64,000 bases of DNA from Rhodococcus sp. AW25M09 (lineage in GTDB: Bacteria; Actinomycetota; Actinomycetes; Mycobacteriales; Mycobacteriaceae), in NCBI RefSeq assembly GCF_000333955.1, contig NZ_CAPS01000146.1, positions 1 to 64,000 of the forward strand, written 5' to 3'. Below are positions 8,585-17,556 of the stretch, one piece after another (position 1 is the stretch's first letter; each line of letters starts with the position of its first letter). The notes under the pieces were generated by a model, which searched no databases, was not told where the DNA came from, and saw nothing but the letters and a program-made list of their open reading frames with translations. The position numbers and the translations under genes are program-made.

Positions 8585-9348
8585 GCACCGTGGTTCCCAT
8601 CCGACCGGGCAAAACCCCACCGCCACAGCAGGTCTGCATCGTGGTCGGATCGTCCTCGGGTGGTGCGTCCTCGACCACCACCGCCCTCGGGCTCGCGACC
8701 GCCATGACCACACCGAAGTTCCCGGTCGTGGTGGCCGATGGGACCACCGACGGCGGAAACCTCTTCGAGCGCGCCGCCGCGCACACCCTCGACAACCCGG
8801 TCACCGCCGGTCTGCCCGTCAGCAGCGCCGCCACCACCTCGAACGCAACGGTGTGCGGACCGACCTCGGACCGCAGCGACCTGACCCTGATCGACAGCAT
8901 CTTCGCCTCACGCGGAGCAGCGCGCATCTACGACGTCGGCACGGCGCTCGACGCACCGCGCGTGGCAAGCCTGCGAGGACAGGCCGTGCTCGTCCTGACC
9001 GCGATCGCACGCGCCGAACCACTCACCCGCTTGCGAGGACGCCTCGAGCACATTCGCGCCGCCCACGGGGCGGATGCGCTCGCTCGCACCGTCGTGGTCA
9101 TCTCGCACACCATTCCCGCCGGCACCGTCGATCTCACCGCCGTCTGTGCCGGACTGACCCCTGTTCTCGCCGCACTGGTCGAGGTGCCCTTCGACAGTGC
9201 CCTGGCTGCACCCGGATTGTTCGATCACCGCCGCACCGCACCGGCCACGACGGCCGCATGGTCCACCGCCGCGTCTGCCGCGCTGGCTCTTTCGCTCGCC
9301 GCTGCAGACCTCAAGACCGACCAGCAACGAAAGCGAGAGCAAGCATGA
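8581..9348 (+). CDS. MinD/ParA-like ATPase of the transfer operon
   Basis: A 255-residue protein starting at GTG 8581, with GAGGAGG just upstream and its start overlapping the previous stop. The N-terminus has a P-loop-like VVGSSSGGASSTT (deviant Walker A lacking the usual GKGGVGK lysines), then VVVADGTTDGGN, the position of a switch/Walker-B strand in MinD-fold ATPases. Such proteins accompany actinobacterial type IV-like secretion operons, where they may place the machinery. The degenerate P-loop leaves ATP hydrolysis uncertain. Confidence 0.6.
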   Translation: MSTVVPIRPGKTPPPQQVCIVVGSSSGGASSTTTALGLATAMTTPKFPVVVADGTTDGGNLFERAAAHTLDNPVTAGLPVSSAATTSNATVCGPTSDRSDLTLIDSIFASRGAARIYDVGTALDAPRVASLRGQAVLVLTAIARAEPLTRLRGRLEHIRAAHGADALARTVVVISHTIPAGTVDLTAVCAGLTPVLAALVEVPFDSALAAPGLFDHRRTAPATTAAWSTAASAALALSLAAADLKTDQQRKREQA

Positions 9349-9902
9349 CCGAGACCATCGACACCACAGACTCAGCGGCACAGTGGATCTCACCGTCAGT
9401 GTGGCTGCTCGGTGCCACCCGCGAGGCAGGGGTGAGCACCCTCGAACAGTTCTGGTCGTTCACCGCCGACAGCGAAGGATCGTGGCCACCGGGCGACGAC
9501 CGCGAGCGGGTCTCTCCGTACGTCGTCATCGTCGCGCGCGACAGCTTCAAATCGCTCACTGCCGCGCAAAATCTCGCACTCGCACACCAGCGAGGAGAAA
9601 TCGGGGCCGGATCGGAGCTCCTCGGGTTGATCACCGTCGCGTCGGCCCCGACCTTGGACAAGCCGATACGCCAACACCGCGACGTCGTCGGTGGGGCGTT
9701 CGAGCAGTCCTGGCACATCGGATGGCATCGAACCTTGCTGTCAGCGTCCCTGGATCGGCTCCCGCGCTGGCATCCCCTCGCCGCCGACGCAACCGCCCCC
9801 AACCCAGCACTGCCGACCGATATCCACACCGTCGGCATCGCCCTGACCAACGCCATACACGCACGCATCCCGGCGCTGTTCACCGGACAGGTCGCCTCGT
9901 GA
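9345..9902 (+). CDS. Conserved protein, DUF6668-like
   Basis: A 185-residue cytosolic protein coupled by ATGA overlap to the MinD-like gene. The segment SVWLLGATREAGVSTLEQF looks like the beginning of a P-loop-type fold with a degenerate nucleotide site, as in the DUF6668 group that I recall from actinobacterial plasmids (assignment not certain). Together with the previous gene it could form a paired ATPase-like module. No membrane segment or signal peptide is present. Confidence 0.6.
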   Translation: MTETIDTTDSAAQWISPSVWLLGATREAGVSTLEQFWSFTADSEGSWPPGDDRERVSPYVVIVARDSFKSLTAAQNLALAHQRGEIGAGSELLGLITVASAPTLDKPIRQHRDVVGGAFEQSWHIGWHRTLLSASLDRLPRWHPLAADATAPNPALPTDIHTVGIALTNAIHARIPALFTGQVAS

Positions 9903-9970
9903 ACGCCGAATCCATCCTCGGCTGCCTGATCATGGCCGGCACCTACGGCCTCTCGCCCTATATCTCATGA
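9899..9970 (+). CDS. Possible 23-residue coupled small protein
   Basis: GTG at 9899 overlaps the previous stop, and its own TGA overlaps the ATG of the next small frame. This is the same stop-start overlap used throughout the operon. The product VNAESILGCLIMAGTYGLSPYIS is hydrophobic enough for one short membrane helix. Support comes from the coupling pattern only. Confidence 0.4.
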   Translation: MNAESILGCLIMAGTYGLSPYIS

Positions 9971-10068
9971 CCGGTTCACCGCTGCTGCCTCTCAACAAGT
10001 TTCGGACCGCAGTACTGATGCGACCGATGTTCACCGCTCGACCGAATACGACACGAAAGGCTCGATGA
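9967..10068 (+). CDS. Possible 33-residue basic small protein
   Basis: ATG at 9967 overlaps the stop of the 23-codon frame. The product is short and basic, ending PNTTRKAR. It fills the gap before the first pilin-like gene and may serve only to carry ribosomes through this stretch. No family recognised. Confidence 0.35.
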   Translation: MTGSPLLPLNKFRTAVLMRPMFTARPNTTRKAR

Positions 10069-10074
10069 TCGCCC

Positions 10075-10368
10075 ATGATTCTCGCAACCGCACAGGCCGT
10101 GCAGGACTTCTCGGTCCAGGCCATCGAATTCAACGTCACCGCCGAACTACCGCCCGGCGCGAACGGACTGCTTAAACTGTTGAACTGGCTGCTGTGGGGA
10201 GTGCTGCTGGCCTGCATGGCCGCGATCGTGTTCTCGGGCGGAAAGATGGCCTGGGAGAAGTGGAACCAGGGCTCGATCCAGGCCCCGAAGATCCTGCTCG
10301 GCGCTCTGGTCGGCGCGATCGTCTCCGGTAGCGCCAACGCCATCCTCAACGCCGTCGCCGGCGGATGA
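10075..10368 (+). CDS. Small two-helix membrane protein, TrbC/VirB2-like position
   Basis: A 97-residue protein with two hydrophobic helices (residues ~38-58 and ~75-95) joined by a short basic loop (KMAWEKWNQGS). Size, topology and place directly before the channel genes match pilin/TrbC-like subunits of type IV secretion systems, though no processing site is evident. The neighbouring 118-residue protein shares the topology and the G(A/G)xMAW loop motif, so the pair look like paralogues. Confidence 0.6.
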   Translation: MILATAQAVQDFSVQAIEFNVTAELPPGANGLLKLLNWLLWGVLLACMAAIVFSGGKMAWEKWNQGSIQAPKILLGALVGAIVSGSANAILNAVAGG

Positions 10369-10721
10369 CCGGGGCCACCGACGGCGGGACTGTCCTGGCC
10401 ATGCCCGCCGATGTCGTCGAGAACATCAACACCGCCCTCGGGTGGATGCTCGGGCTCGTCGCGGTGGCCTGCGTAGGAAAGATCATCTTCGTCGGTGCTC
10501 GCATGGCCTGGGATCACCAGCACACCCCCGGTGTCGAATCGCCTGTCTCGGCGGAGTTCTTCGCCGCAGTCATCGGATGGATACTCGCCGCCGTCGCCGC
10601 CGGAGGTATCGCCGCGGCCCTACTGGATGCGACCGGCACTGTCTCGAACGATCCCCAACCGAGCCCCACCGTCGTCGACGACATCGAACGCATCAACCCA
10701 CCTCTGGAAGGCGGACAATGA
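10365..10721 (+). CDS. Small two-helix membrane protein, paralogue of the previous gene
   Basis: A 118-residue protein overlapping the previous gene by 4 bp. Two hydrophobic helices (~25-45, ~68-90) flank a loop GARMAWDHQHTPG that parallels GGKMAWEKWNQG in its neighbour. The soluble tail is acidic and proline-containing. Probably a second subunit of the same membrane assembly. Confidence 0.6.
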   Translation: MTGATDGGTVLAMPADVVENINTALGWMLGLVAVACVGKIIFVGARMAWDHQHTPGVESPVSAEFFAAVIGWILAAVAAGGIAAALLDATGTVSNDPQPSPTVVDDIERINPPLEGGQ

Positions 10722-11377
10722 CCATCGCCACTCACCCCCGCACGGGCCGTCGTTACCTGACCGCAGGTGCGGCCACCGCGATCACGGTCGGCCTTCTACT
10801 GGCCGGGTGCGGCAGCGACGAGACAGAGCCGCAGAGCGACGCTCCCGCCGCACCGAGCATCGACATCCACCGGGCACCCGAGATCGCGTCCTGGACCACA
10901 GCAGGGAGCATTGCGGTACCACTCGGCGCAGTAGACGGACCGACCTCGACCCCGGGAGCACCGTTCACCGGCTACACCCAAACCCCGCAAGGGGCAGCTC
11001 TGGCCGCGATCGACCAATCGGTCCAGCTCGCCACCGCCGCCGACGGACGTTGGGCAGAAATCCTGCCCGCTGTGACCGTTCCCGGCCAGGGCCGCGACCT
11101 GTGGGCCGGCAACCGAGCGTTGATCTCCACCAGCGGCATCGATCCCTCCGTCGCCCCCGAGATCGTCGGCTACACGATCGAGGAGTACTCGGCCGACGCC
11201 GCCGACGTCTCGATCGTCCAGCGCTTCCCCGACGACTCGCTGGCCTCGACCCTGACCCCGGTGACCTGGTCCGGCAATGACTGGAGGCTCACCCTCCCGG
11301 TCAGCGACACCAACCCGGTCGAGGATCTGGCTACCCTTCCCGACGACATCGTCGACCTGGAAGGAACCAGACCATGA
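10718..11377 (+). CDS. Lipoprotein of the transfer operon
   Basis: A 219-residue exported lipoprotein: twin-arginine-like basic start (RTGRRYL), hydrophobic core and lipobox LLAGC. The mature part contains GYTQTPQGAALAA, a motif repeated almost exactly (GFSHTPQGAALAA) in the membrane protein encoded next, so the two extracytoplasmic domains are probably homologous (a DUF8175-like group, from memory). Both gene ends overlap neighbours by 4 bp. Likely a periplasmic or cell-wall-zone component of the mating channel. Confidence 0.65.
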   Translation: MTIATHPRTGRRYLTAGAATAITVGLLLAGCGSDETEPQSDAPAAPSIDIHRAPEIASWTTAGSIAVPLGAVDGPTSTPGAPFTGYTQTPQGAALAAIDQSVQLATAADGRWAEILPAVTVPGQGRDLWAGNRALISTSGIDPSVAPEIVGYTIEEYSADAADVSIVQRFPDDSLASTLTPVTWSGNDWRLTLPVSDTNPVEDLATLPDDIVDLEGTRP

Positions 11378-12255
11378 CCGAACCGCACTACGACGAAAAC
11401 CCGACGCCTGCAACAGAACCGACCGAGCCGGAAGGCAAGCGCATCGGCACCGTCGGCTGGATCGGCGTCGGGATGGTGGTGGTCATCATGCTCGCCGGTC
11501 TCGCCGTGAGCCTGGTGGTCCTCTCCCGCGACCAGGACACACCCCTGGTCCCCCTCTACGACGGCGGCACCGCGGTGCAGGTGCCCCCGCAGGACGCTGC
11601 CGGTTTGTTCGAGCCCGATCCCGAGTTCGATTCCCTCGACCGGGTGGTCTACGTCCCGAAAGACCCGAACGGGGTCGTCCTCGAGCAGAAGACCCCACCT
11701 GCCGGCCGCACGCCCGAGACCGCTCCGGAAGGGGTGATGCTCCAACGGGTGCACGGCAACATGGTGCTACCGTTCTCCACCTCGGACGGGCCGACCGCTA
11801 TCGATTCCTCCGGTGTAGCAATAGGATTCAGCCACACCCCCCAGGGTGCGGCGTTGGCTGCGGCGCACTACATCGCCTACTTCACCGGCGGAAACGACCG
11901 CATCGACATGATCGCAGCATCGGGTCGGGCCGACGATCCGACCGGCACCATCGCGGAAGCCAAGCGCTACAACGCCACCGGCGTTCTCGGGTCCGTCGCG
12001 GCCGGCTCCGCATACGTTGCCCTGCCCTCCTTGAAATTGAACTACACCGACGCCCTCACCCGCGTCTCGTTCGGCTACACCGCCACCCTCAAGGACGGCT
12101 CCACCCAGTACCGGCGCGTGTTCTCGGACTTCATCTGGCGCGAGGACCGTGGATGGGTCATCCAGGTCCGACCGCTGAACTCCCCTCAGGGATCCACCGT
12201 CGGCGGTACCGCCGACCAGACGCCATTCGAGCCGGGGTGGCTGACATGGTGGTAA
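11374..12255 (+). CDS. Membrane-anchored VirB8/TcpC-position protein
   Basis: A 293-residue protein with a short cytosolic N-terminus, one membrane helix at residues ~27-49 and a ~240-residue exterior domain containing GFSHTPQGAALAA. Topology and place in the operon match VirB8/TcpC-type scaffold proteins of conjugation machines, but similarity to these is structural guesswork. It shares its motif with the preceding lipoprotein. Confidence 0.6.
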   Translation: MTEPHYDENPTPATEPTEPEGKRIGTVGWIGVGMVVVIMLAGLAVSLVVLSRDQDTPLVPLYDGGTAVQVPPQDAAGLFEPDPEFDSLDRVVYVPKDPNGVVLEQKTPPAGRTPETAPEGVMLQRVHGNMVLPFSTSDGPTAIDSSGVAIGFSHTPQGAALAAAHYIAYFTGGNDRIDMIAASGRADDPTGTIAEAKRYNATGVLGSVAAGSAYVALPSLKLNYTDALTRVSFGYTATLKDGSTQYRRVFSDFIWREDRGWVIQVRPLNSPQGSTVGGTADQTPFEPGWLTWW

Positions 12256-13802
12256 CCCACAAGCCCCGAACGCTTCTGGCTTACCTGCTGCGCTCCACCC
12301 TCATGTTCGTTGCTGTTTTCGCGCTGGTCGCGGGTAACGCCGGCATCGCGGCCGCACAGGACCCGCCGCCGGATGACCCGTCATTCGTCGAGAACGCCGC
12401 CACAGCCTCGACGTGCTCGAACGCCGTCGGGCTCGGCGTCTCCATAGCCAGTGAGATCGCAAATGCGACGGGCGTGACCGACGGTGCGCCGAGCTGCCTC
12501 GACGCGGTAGGTGACGTCGCGGCAGCACCGATCAACGCCGTCAAGAACGTCGCCGAAGGCGCGTTCGAGAAGGCCGGTCTGAGCTTCGGTGAGGCCGGCG
12601 GCGCGGCCCTGAAATTCGCGCTGGGCTGGTGGATCGAGATTCCCGGCCAGAACGAGCAGGCATTCCAGAGCGTGCTGTCCACTGTCGGCGGCTACACCTA
12701 CGACATCCAGCTGGCGTTCCTCATCGTCTCGATCATCTTGCTCGGCGGCAAGCTCGCCCTCGCCCGATCGGGAGCAATTCGGCAGGTTTCGGAGGAAGGA
12801 TTCCGCCAACTCGCCCGTGCCACGATCATTTCCGGTTCCATCGGCTTCTTCGTGGTGATCGGCACCCGGATATCGGATGGGGTCAGTAGCTGGTTCATCA
12901 CCTCCACCGTCGGGAACGATCCCGCCAAGCTCGTCGAGGCGATGGTGCGGATCACGGTGTTCACCGGATCGGGCGGCGTCGCGATGCTGTTCGTCATCGG
13001 GCTGATCGGCATCCTCGGCGGTCTGCTGATGGCGTTTCTGCTCATCATGCGCATGGGCATGCTCGTGGTCGTCTCGGCGTTCCTGCCGATCGTCGCGGCC
13101 GCCGGCGGAACACGGATCGGTGCGGGAGCGTACGACCGCCTCATCGCCTGGACGCTGGCGTTCCTGCTCTTCAAGCCGGTCGGCGCGTTCGTCATCGGGA
13201 TCTCGGCCATGCTCTTCGCCCAGTCCGCACCCTCGCAGGAAGCCGACGGCGGCATCATGACTGCCGTCGTCGGAGCACTCCTGCTGGCCTGCACCGCATT
13301 GGTGTTGCCATCGCTGATGAAGCTACTGCTTCCTGAAACCTCCGGCGGTGCAGGCGGTCTCGCGGCCGCTGCCGCTCTCACCGGTGCCGCTGTCCAGATC
13401 GGCGGCATGGCCGCTACCGGTGGTGCCAGCGCAGGTGCGGGTGCCGCCGGAGGCGCAGCGGGCGGTGCGGCCGGCGGCGGCGCAGTGGAGGGATGGGCTC
13501 CGTCGAGCTCGTCCGGATCGGTTCCGGCGTCCTTTGGTGTCGGCCCCTCCGGTGGAGGCGGCGGCGGAAGTGACAGCTCGGGGCCGAGCAGCGGCGGATC
13601 AGACGGCGGAGGCGGCGGCGGATCGATGCCCAGCGGTACGGGTGCAGGCGATTCCGGCGCAGAGACGGCAGGACGGGCCACCGACGCCAGCGGACCGGCC
13701 GCCGGGGGTGGATCGGCCCCGGATTCGTTCGGGTCCGGCGTCGACGGAGCAGCCGACCGCAATTTGGGAAACACCGACGATGACAGGGGATTTCAGATAT
13801 GA
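12246..13802 (+). CDS. TrbL/VirB6-like polytopic channel protein
   Basis: A 518-residue membrane protein. A signal-like first helix (ending AAAQDPPP) is followed by a cysteine-containing exterior segment, then about six membrane helices between residues ~155 and ~360. The Gly/Ser/Ala-rich tail of ~140 residues is probably disordered. Signal, helix cluster and glycine-rich tail are typical of actinobacterial TrbL-like (VirB6-like) inner-membrane channel subunits. ATG 12246 overlaps the previous gene by 10 bp; GTG 12249 is an alternative start. Confidence 0.7.
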   Translation: MVVTHKPRTLLAYLLRSTLMFVAVFALVAGNAGIAAAQDPPPDDPSFVENAATASTCSNAVGLGVSIASEIANATGVTDGAPSCLDAVGDVAAAPINAVKNVAEGAFEKAGLSFGEAGGAALKFALGWWIEIPGQNEQAFQSVLSTVGGYTYDIQLAFLIVSIILLGGKLALARSGAIRQVSEEGFRQLARATIISGSIGFFVVIGTRISDGVSSWFITSTVGNDPAKLVEAMVRITVFTGSGGVAMLFVIGLIGILGGLLMAFLLIMRMGMLVVVSAFLPIVAAAGGTRIGAGAYDRLIAWTLAFLLFKPVGAFVIGISAMLFAQSAPSQEADGGIMTAVVGALLLACTALVLPSLMKLLLPETSGGAGGLAAAAALTGAAVQIGGMAATGGASAGAGAAGGAAGGAAGGGAVEGWAPSSSSGSVPASFGVGPSGGGGGGSDSSGPSSGGSDGGGGGGSMPSGTGAGDSGAETAGRATDASGPAAGGGSAPDSFGSGVDGAADRNLGNTDDDRGFQI

Positions 13803-15292
13803 GTGACGCCAGCAGACGCCCGACGACCTACGGGGCGTGGCGACTTCCCCGTTCCGGCGGCGCATTCGGTGTGAGCTTCGCAGTGACCATCATCGGCATG
13901 GGCGTGGCCGTGGCCATGATCGCCACGTACCTGTTCACGAGATCGCTCATGGCATCGGGTCTGGTCGTCGCCGCGGGTGCGGTGGTGCTCGTGCCGATGG
14001 TGATGAACAAGGACGGGCAGAGCGGACACCGCCGATTCTCCGGCTGGCGATCCGCTCTGACCTCGAGCCGTCGCGGGGAAGACACCTACGCTTCCGGTGC
14101 CTTCTCGAAGGTGCCCGGCGGAATGCTGCGGCTACCGGGCGTTCTCGCCGGTACCGACCTCTACGAGGCCATCGACTCCGCCGGCCGCACGTTCTCGATG
14201 ATCCACATGCCCGACAAGAACGTCTACACCGTCGAGCTCGCCGCGGAGCCGCAAGGCGGGGAGAACTTCGACCAGGAACACCTCGACCGCGCGGTGAACA
14301 ACTGGGGACAGCAGCTCACTGCATTCGGCGACGTCTCCGACATCCCTTTGGTGGCCGCAGTACTCGAAACCGTTCCCGACACCGGCACGGTGCTGATGGA
14401 GACCGTCCGCGGCCGCGTTCGGCGCGACGCCCCCGAGCTCGCACGGCAGTCGATGTACGAAACGGCCACCGGCACCGCCAAAGGCGGCGTCCGGATGGCC
14501 GCGCGCCTGGCGATCACGTTCGAGGCCCAGACCGACGAGCGCCGCAAGGACCCCGCCGAGCAGGCCGTCGAGATCGCCCGTCGACTTCCCGAAATCACCT
14601 CCGCCGCCGCTGCTGCCGGGGTCATCTGTACCCCCATGACCGCCGACGAGGTCGCCGGGACGGTGCGCCGCTCCTACGATCCCGCTGCCCTCGAAGCCGT
14701 CGAGGCCGCTCTGTACTCCGGTCAGGGCACGGGCCTGAACTGGGCGGACTGCGGACCCCGCACAGCGTTCCGCATGCGCGATCGCTACCTGCACGACGGC
14801 GCGGTGTCGGTGACCTGGGAAATGCGGGCCGCACCGAAACGCGCAGTCACCGAACGCGTCCTCGAGCGCCTGATCCGCCCGCACGCCGAGCTCCCGCACA
14901 AGCGGGTGACGATCATCTACCGCGTCCACCCCGCCGGCGAGGCCGCCGATGTCGCCGCCAGCGACTACCGCAACGCCCGCGCCCGCCGATCCGGACGCAC
15001 CGGCCTGGACAACATGAGCGATGTCAACGACGAACGCGCCGCCAACCTCGCCCAACAGGAACAGTCCCTCGGACACGGTATGACCCGCTTCGCGGTCCTG
15101 ATCACTGTCACCGGACCCGCCGAGACCACCGACGTTCCCCGCATCGATGCCATCCTGCGTGACGTCTCGGTCCAGGCCCTGCTCTCGGTGCGGCGCAGCA
15201 ACTACTGGCAGGACGCAGCATTCGCGGTCGGTCTCGGGGTCGGGGTCTCCGCACCCGAACACACCTCCCTGCCGCGCCTGGCCGACGGCTGA
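13799..15292 (+). CDS. SCO6880-family conjugation protein
   Basis: A 497-residue protein with two adjacent membrane helices (residues ~23-45 and ~48-66) followed by a long soluble domain. This PrgI/VirB3-like head plus VirB4-N-terminal-like body is the layout of SCO6880-type proteins, which sit immediately before a VirB4-type ATPase in actinobacterial conjugative elements. The next gene here is that ATPase. The pair probably corresponds to one split VirB3-VirB4 unit. Overlaps the previous gene by 4 bp. Confidence 0.75.
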   Translation: MSDASRRPTTYGAWRLPRSGGAFGVSFAVTIIGMGVAVAMIATYLFTRSLMASGLVVAAGAVVLVPMVMNKDGQSGHRRFSGWRSALTSSRRGEDTYASGAFSKVPGGMLRLPGVLAGTDLYEAIDSAGRTFSMIHMPDKNVYTVELAAEPQGGENFDQEHLDRAVNNWGQQLTAFGDVSDIPLVAAVLETVPDTGTVLMETVRGRVRRDAPELARQSMYETATGTAKGGVRMAARLAITFEAQTDERRKDPAEQAVEIARRLPEITSAAAAAGVICTPMTADEVAGTVRRSYDPAALEAVEAALYSGQGTGLNWADCGPRTAFRMRDRYLHDGAVSVTWEMRAAPKRAVTERVLERLIRPHAELPHKRVTIIYRVHPAGEAADVAASDYRNARARRSGRTGLDNMSDVNDERAANLAQQEQSLGHGMTRFAVLITVTGPAETTDVPRIDAILRDVSVQALLSVRRSNYWQDAAFAVGLGVGVSAPEHTSLPRLADG

Positions 15293-15346
15293 TCCACGCC
15301 GACCGCCACCACTCCTGCGTTGTCGACCGATCGAGAGGACCACCCG

Positions 15347-17242
15347 GTGCCCACCACCCACGCCCGACCGCCCAAGCCCGCATCGACCCGCGTCGACAAA
15401 TACAAGGTCATGTCCGACGACGAGCGGACCGCGCTCGAACGGCGGTGCGCGGCCGCGACCGGTATCACCGCCTTCTGGCTGCGTGCCCGCCTCAACCGTG
15501 ACGCGAACCATCGCCGCAACCGTGATCGCGACCTGGCACTGCTCGGTGACGGCACCGACGCGGCGCGGTTCACCGAATCCGACGCACGTGGATTCAAAGG
15601 CGCGAGCAGCGGCCGCATGGCCATCGTGTTGCCGCCGGTGGAGTACCGCGGCACCACCAAGCAGGTGGCGGGGCTGTATCCGTGGATCTTCGGTGCCTCC
15701 GCCCCGATCCTCGGACCCATCCTGGGACCGCACCTGTCGACCGGCGCTCCGGTCGGCTTCTCACCGCTCGCTGCGAAAGAACGCGGCGCGATCACCGCCC
15801 CGGCGTGCATCATCATCGCGCTCAACGGATTCGGTAAGTCGACCCTGCTGCGCCGTATCGCCCTGGGAGACATCGCCGCCGGTATCCGGGTGATGTGGCC
15901 CGGCGACGTCAAGCCCGACGGACGCAAGCTCACCGAAGCGGTCTGCACCACCGGTGTCAACGAAGTCGGTTACGGCACAGGATCGTTGAACCCCCTCGAT
16001 CCCGGCCCGATCGGAGTCGCCCTGGCCCGGTACGTCACCATCGACCCGGACCTGCGACGACGCTACGAGTTCGCTCTGCACTTCCGTCAGGTCAACCTCG
16101 TACTGGCACTGTGCGAGATCGTCCGCCGAAGTCCGTTGCAGGACTACGAAGAAGCAGTCATCGACTCCGGTATCCGCTTGCTCTACACACCCGTCTCCGA
16201 CGGCGGCCGCGGACACGACGTCGAGCGGCCCGCCCGCCTGTCGGACCTGCTCGACCTCGTCGACAGCTGCCCCGAGGAACTACAGAACGACGTCGTCGCA
16301 GACACCCCCGAGGAGTACCGCGGGCAGGTCAAACCACTGCTCCGGACCCTGCGCGCGCTCACCAAAGGCCGGTTCGGGGAAACGTTCGACTCGAACACCA
16401 CCGTCCGGATCGACATCGACAACCCCTCGACCTGCCTGGACATGTCCGCCGTCCCCGAAGGCGACTCCCTGATGCGTGCCGCCGTGCTCGTCTCGGGCTG
16501 GTCGGAGTGCTTCGCCGCCGTCGACGCCGCGCACCTACGCGCCACCAGCGGCAACGGCCCACACCTGGCGTTCTCGATCCTCATGGACGAGCTCTGGCAG
16601 GTCCTCTCGTGCGGTCCGACGATGGTCGACCGCCTCGACGGCGTCCAACGCCTACAGCGCACCAAAGGCGTCGGCGTCATCGCGGTCACCCACTCGGTAG
16701 CCGACCTCGAAAAAGTCGGTGCCTCCGGATTCTTCGAACGCTCCCGCGCCCGCATCATCGGCCCCATCCCCCGCAGCGAAGTCGCCCGCCTCTCGGAGGT
16801 CATGCAGTTCTCCGAGCGGGAGAAGACGATGCTCACCAACTGGTCGGACTCGGCCGACCTGGGTTCGGCCGCGACCGCGATGACCGCGGCGCGGATTCGC
16901 TGCAAGCACTGCTCACGGTCGCTGCTCTACCTCGCAGGCACCCAGACACCGGAATGGGTCCACCAGGACAGCGAAGCGCGGTACTGCGACGCCGTCGACC
17001 CGCAACAGGACGCGTACTTCCAGGCGCAGGCCACCGACCGCATTGCTGAACCACTCGAAGCGGTCAAGCAGCCACCCTCCGGGATGGGGCACTTTCTGCT
17101 CAAGCTGGGTGAAGGCGGCCGCCCCGGTGTCCCGTTCCGGGTGTGGGTGACCCCGGCCGAGAAGAAGTCGGGAATCCACGACACCGATGAGCGGCTCGAC
17201 GCGGCCGCCGAAGAGCAGCGACGCGCGGCGGTGACCCGATGA
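15347..17242 (+). CDS. VirB4-like secretion ATPase
   Basis: A 631-residue ATPase. The GTG at 15347 is preferred (AGAGGA seven bases upstream) over a TTG nine codons earlier. Walker A is NGFGKSTLL (residues ~160-168) and Walker B is ILMDELWQ, with D414/E415. The C-terminal part has a CKHC pair and further conserved blocks of the HerA/VirB4 fold. It should power assembly of and transport through the mating channel. It is not linked by overlap to the preceding gene: a 54-bp gap separates them, whereas the next gene overlaps its stop. Confidence 0.85.
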   Translation: MPTTHARPPKPASTRVDKYKVMSDDERTALERRCAAATGITAFWLRARLNRDANHRRNRDRDLALLGDGTDAARFTESDARGFKGASSGRMAIVLPPVEYRGTTKQVAGLYPWIFGASAPILGPILGPHLSTGAPVGFSPLAAKERGAITAPACIIIALNGFGKSTLLRRIALGDIAAGIRVMWPGDVKPDGRKLTEAVCTTGVNEVGYGTGSLNPLDPGPIGVALARYVTIDPDLRRRYEFALHFRQVNLVLALCEIVRRSPLQDYEEAVIDSGIRLLYTPVSDGGRGHDVERPARLSDLLDLVDSCPEELQNDVVADTPEEYRGQVKPLLRTLRALTKGRFGETFDSNTTVRIDIDNPSTCLDMSAVPEGDSLMRAAVLVSGWSECFAAVDAAHLRATSGNGPHLAFSILMDELWQVLSCGPTMVDRLDGVQRLQRTKGVGVIAVTHSVADLEKVGASGFFERSRARIIGPIPRSEVARLSEVMQFSEREKTMLTNWSDSADLGSAATAMTAARIRCKHCSRSLLYLAGTQTPEWVHQDSEARYCDAVDPQQDAYFQAQATDRIAEPLEAVKQPPSGMGHFLLKLGEGGRPGVPFRVWVTPAEKKSGIHDTDERLDAAAEEQRRAAVTR

Positions 17243-17556
17243 CTGCGTTCGGTGGAGGTGAGCGCCGCAAGTACCGGATCGTCGACGACGCCACCCGCGA
17301 CGCCGCTATCGGCACCGTGTGCGGTGCGATTGAGAAGGGAACATCGTTCACGGCGGCCTGCAAGGTCGTCGCTCAGCATCTCGACGTCGCCGAAACGACG
17401 GTGCGCGGTTGGGTGAACGACTCCGGTCGGCGCCCGCGCGCCGATTTCGAGCAGGTCCTCGAGCTGCGCCGCGCCCTCGAAGCCGCAGCCGAGCTCAACC
17501 ACCGGCTCGCCGCTCAACGCACCAGCGGGTCGATGTTCGGGACGGCGACCAGCTGA
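17239..17556 (+). CDS. Small helix-turn-helix protein
   Basis: A 105-residue basic protein. Its middle (FTAACKVVAQHLDVAETTVR) forms a transposase-type helix-turn-helix, as in the orfA proteins of IS3-like elements, but no transposase partner follows. Coupled by overlap on both sides inside the transfer operon, so it is more likely an operon regulator or DNA-processing accessory than an insertion-sequence remnant. Confidence 0.65.
   Translation: MTAFGGGERRKYRIVDDATRDAAIGTVCGAIEKGTSFTAACKVVAQHLDVAETTVRGWVNDSGRRPRADFEQVLELRRALEAAAELNHRLAAQRTSGSMFGTATS

Noticed and set aside
14132..15733. A 533-codon minus-strand open frame opposite the SCO6880-type gene
   Set aside because: Composition (G, D, V, R-rich) is that of an antisense shadow, and the plus-strand proteins have clear family motifs.
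17239..17556. The small HTH gene considered as the orfA of an insertion sequence
   Set aside because: No orfB, no terminal repeats, and it is tied by stop-start overlaps to transfer genes on both sides.
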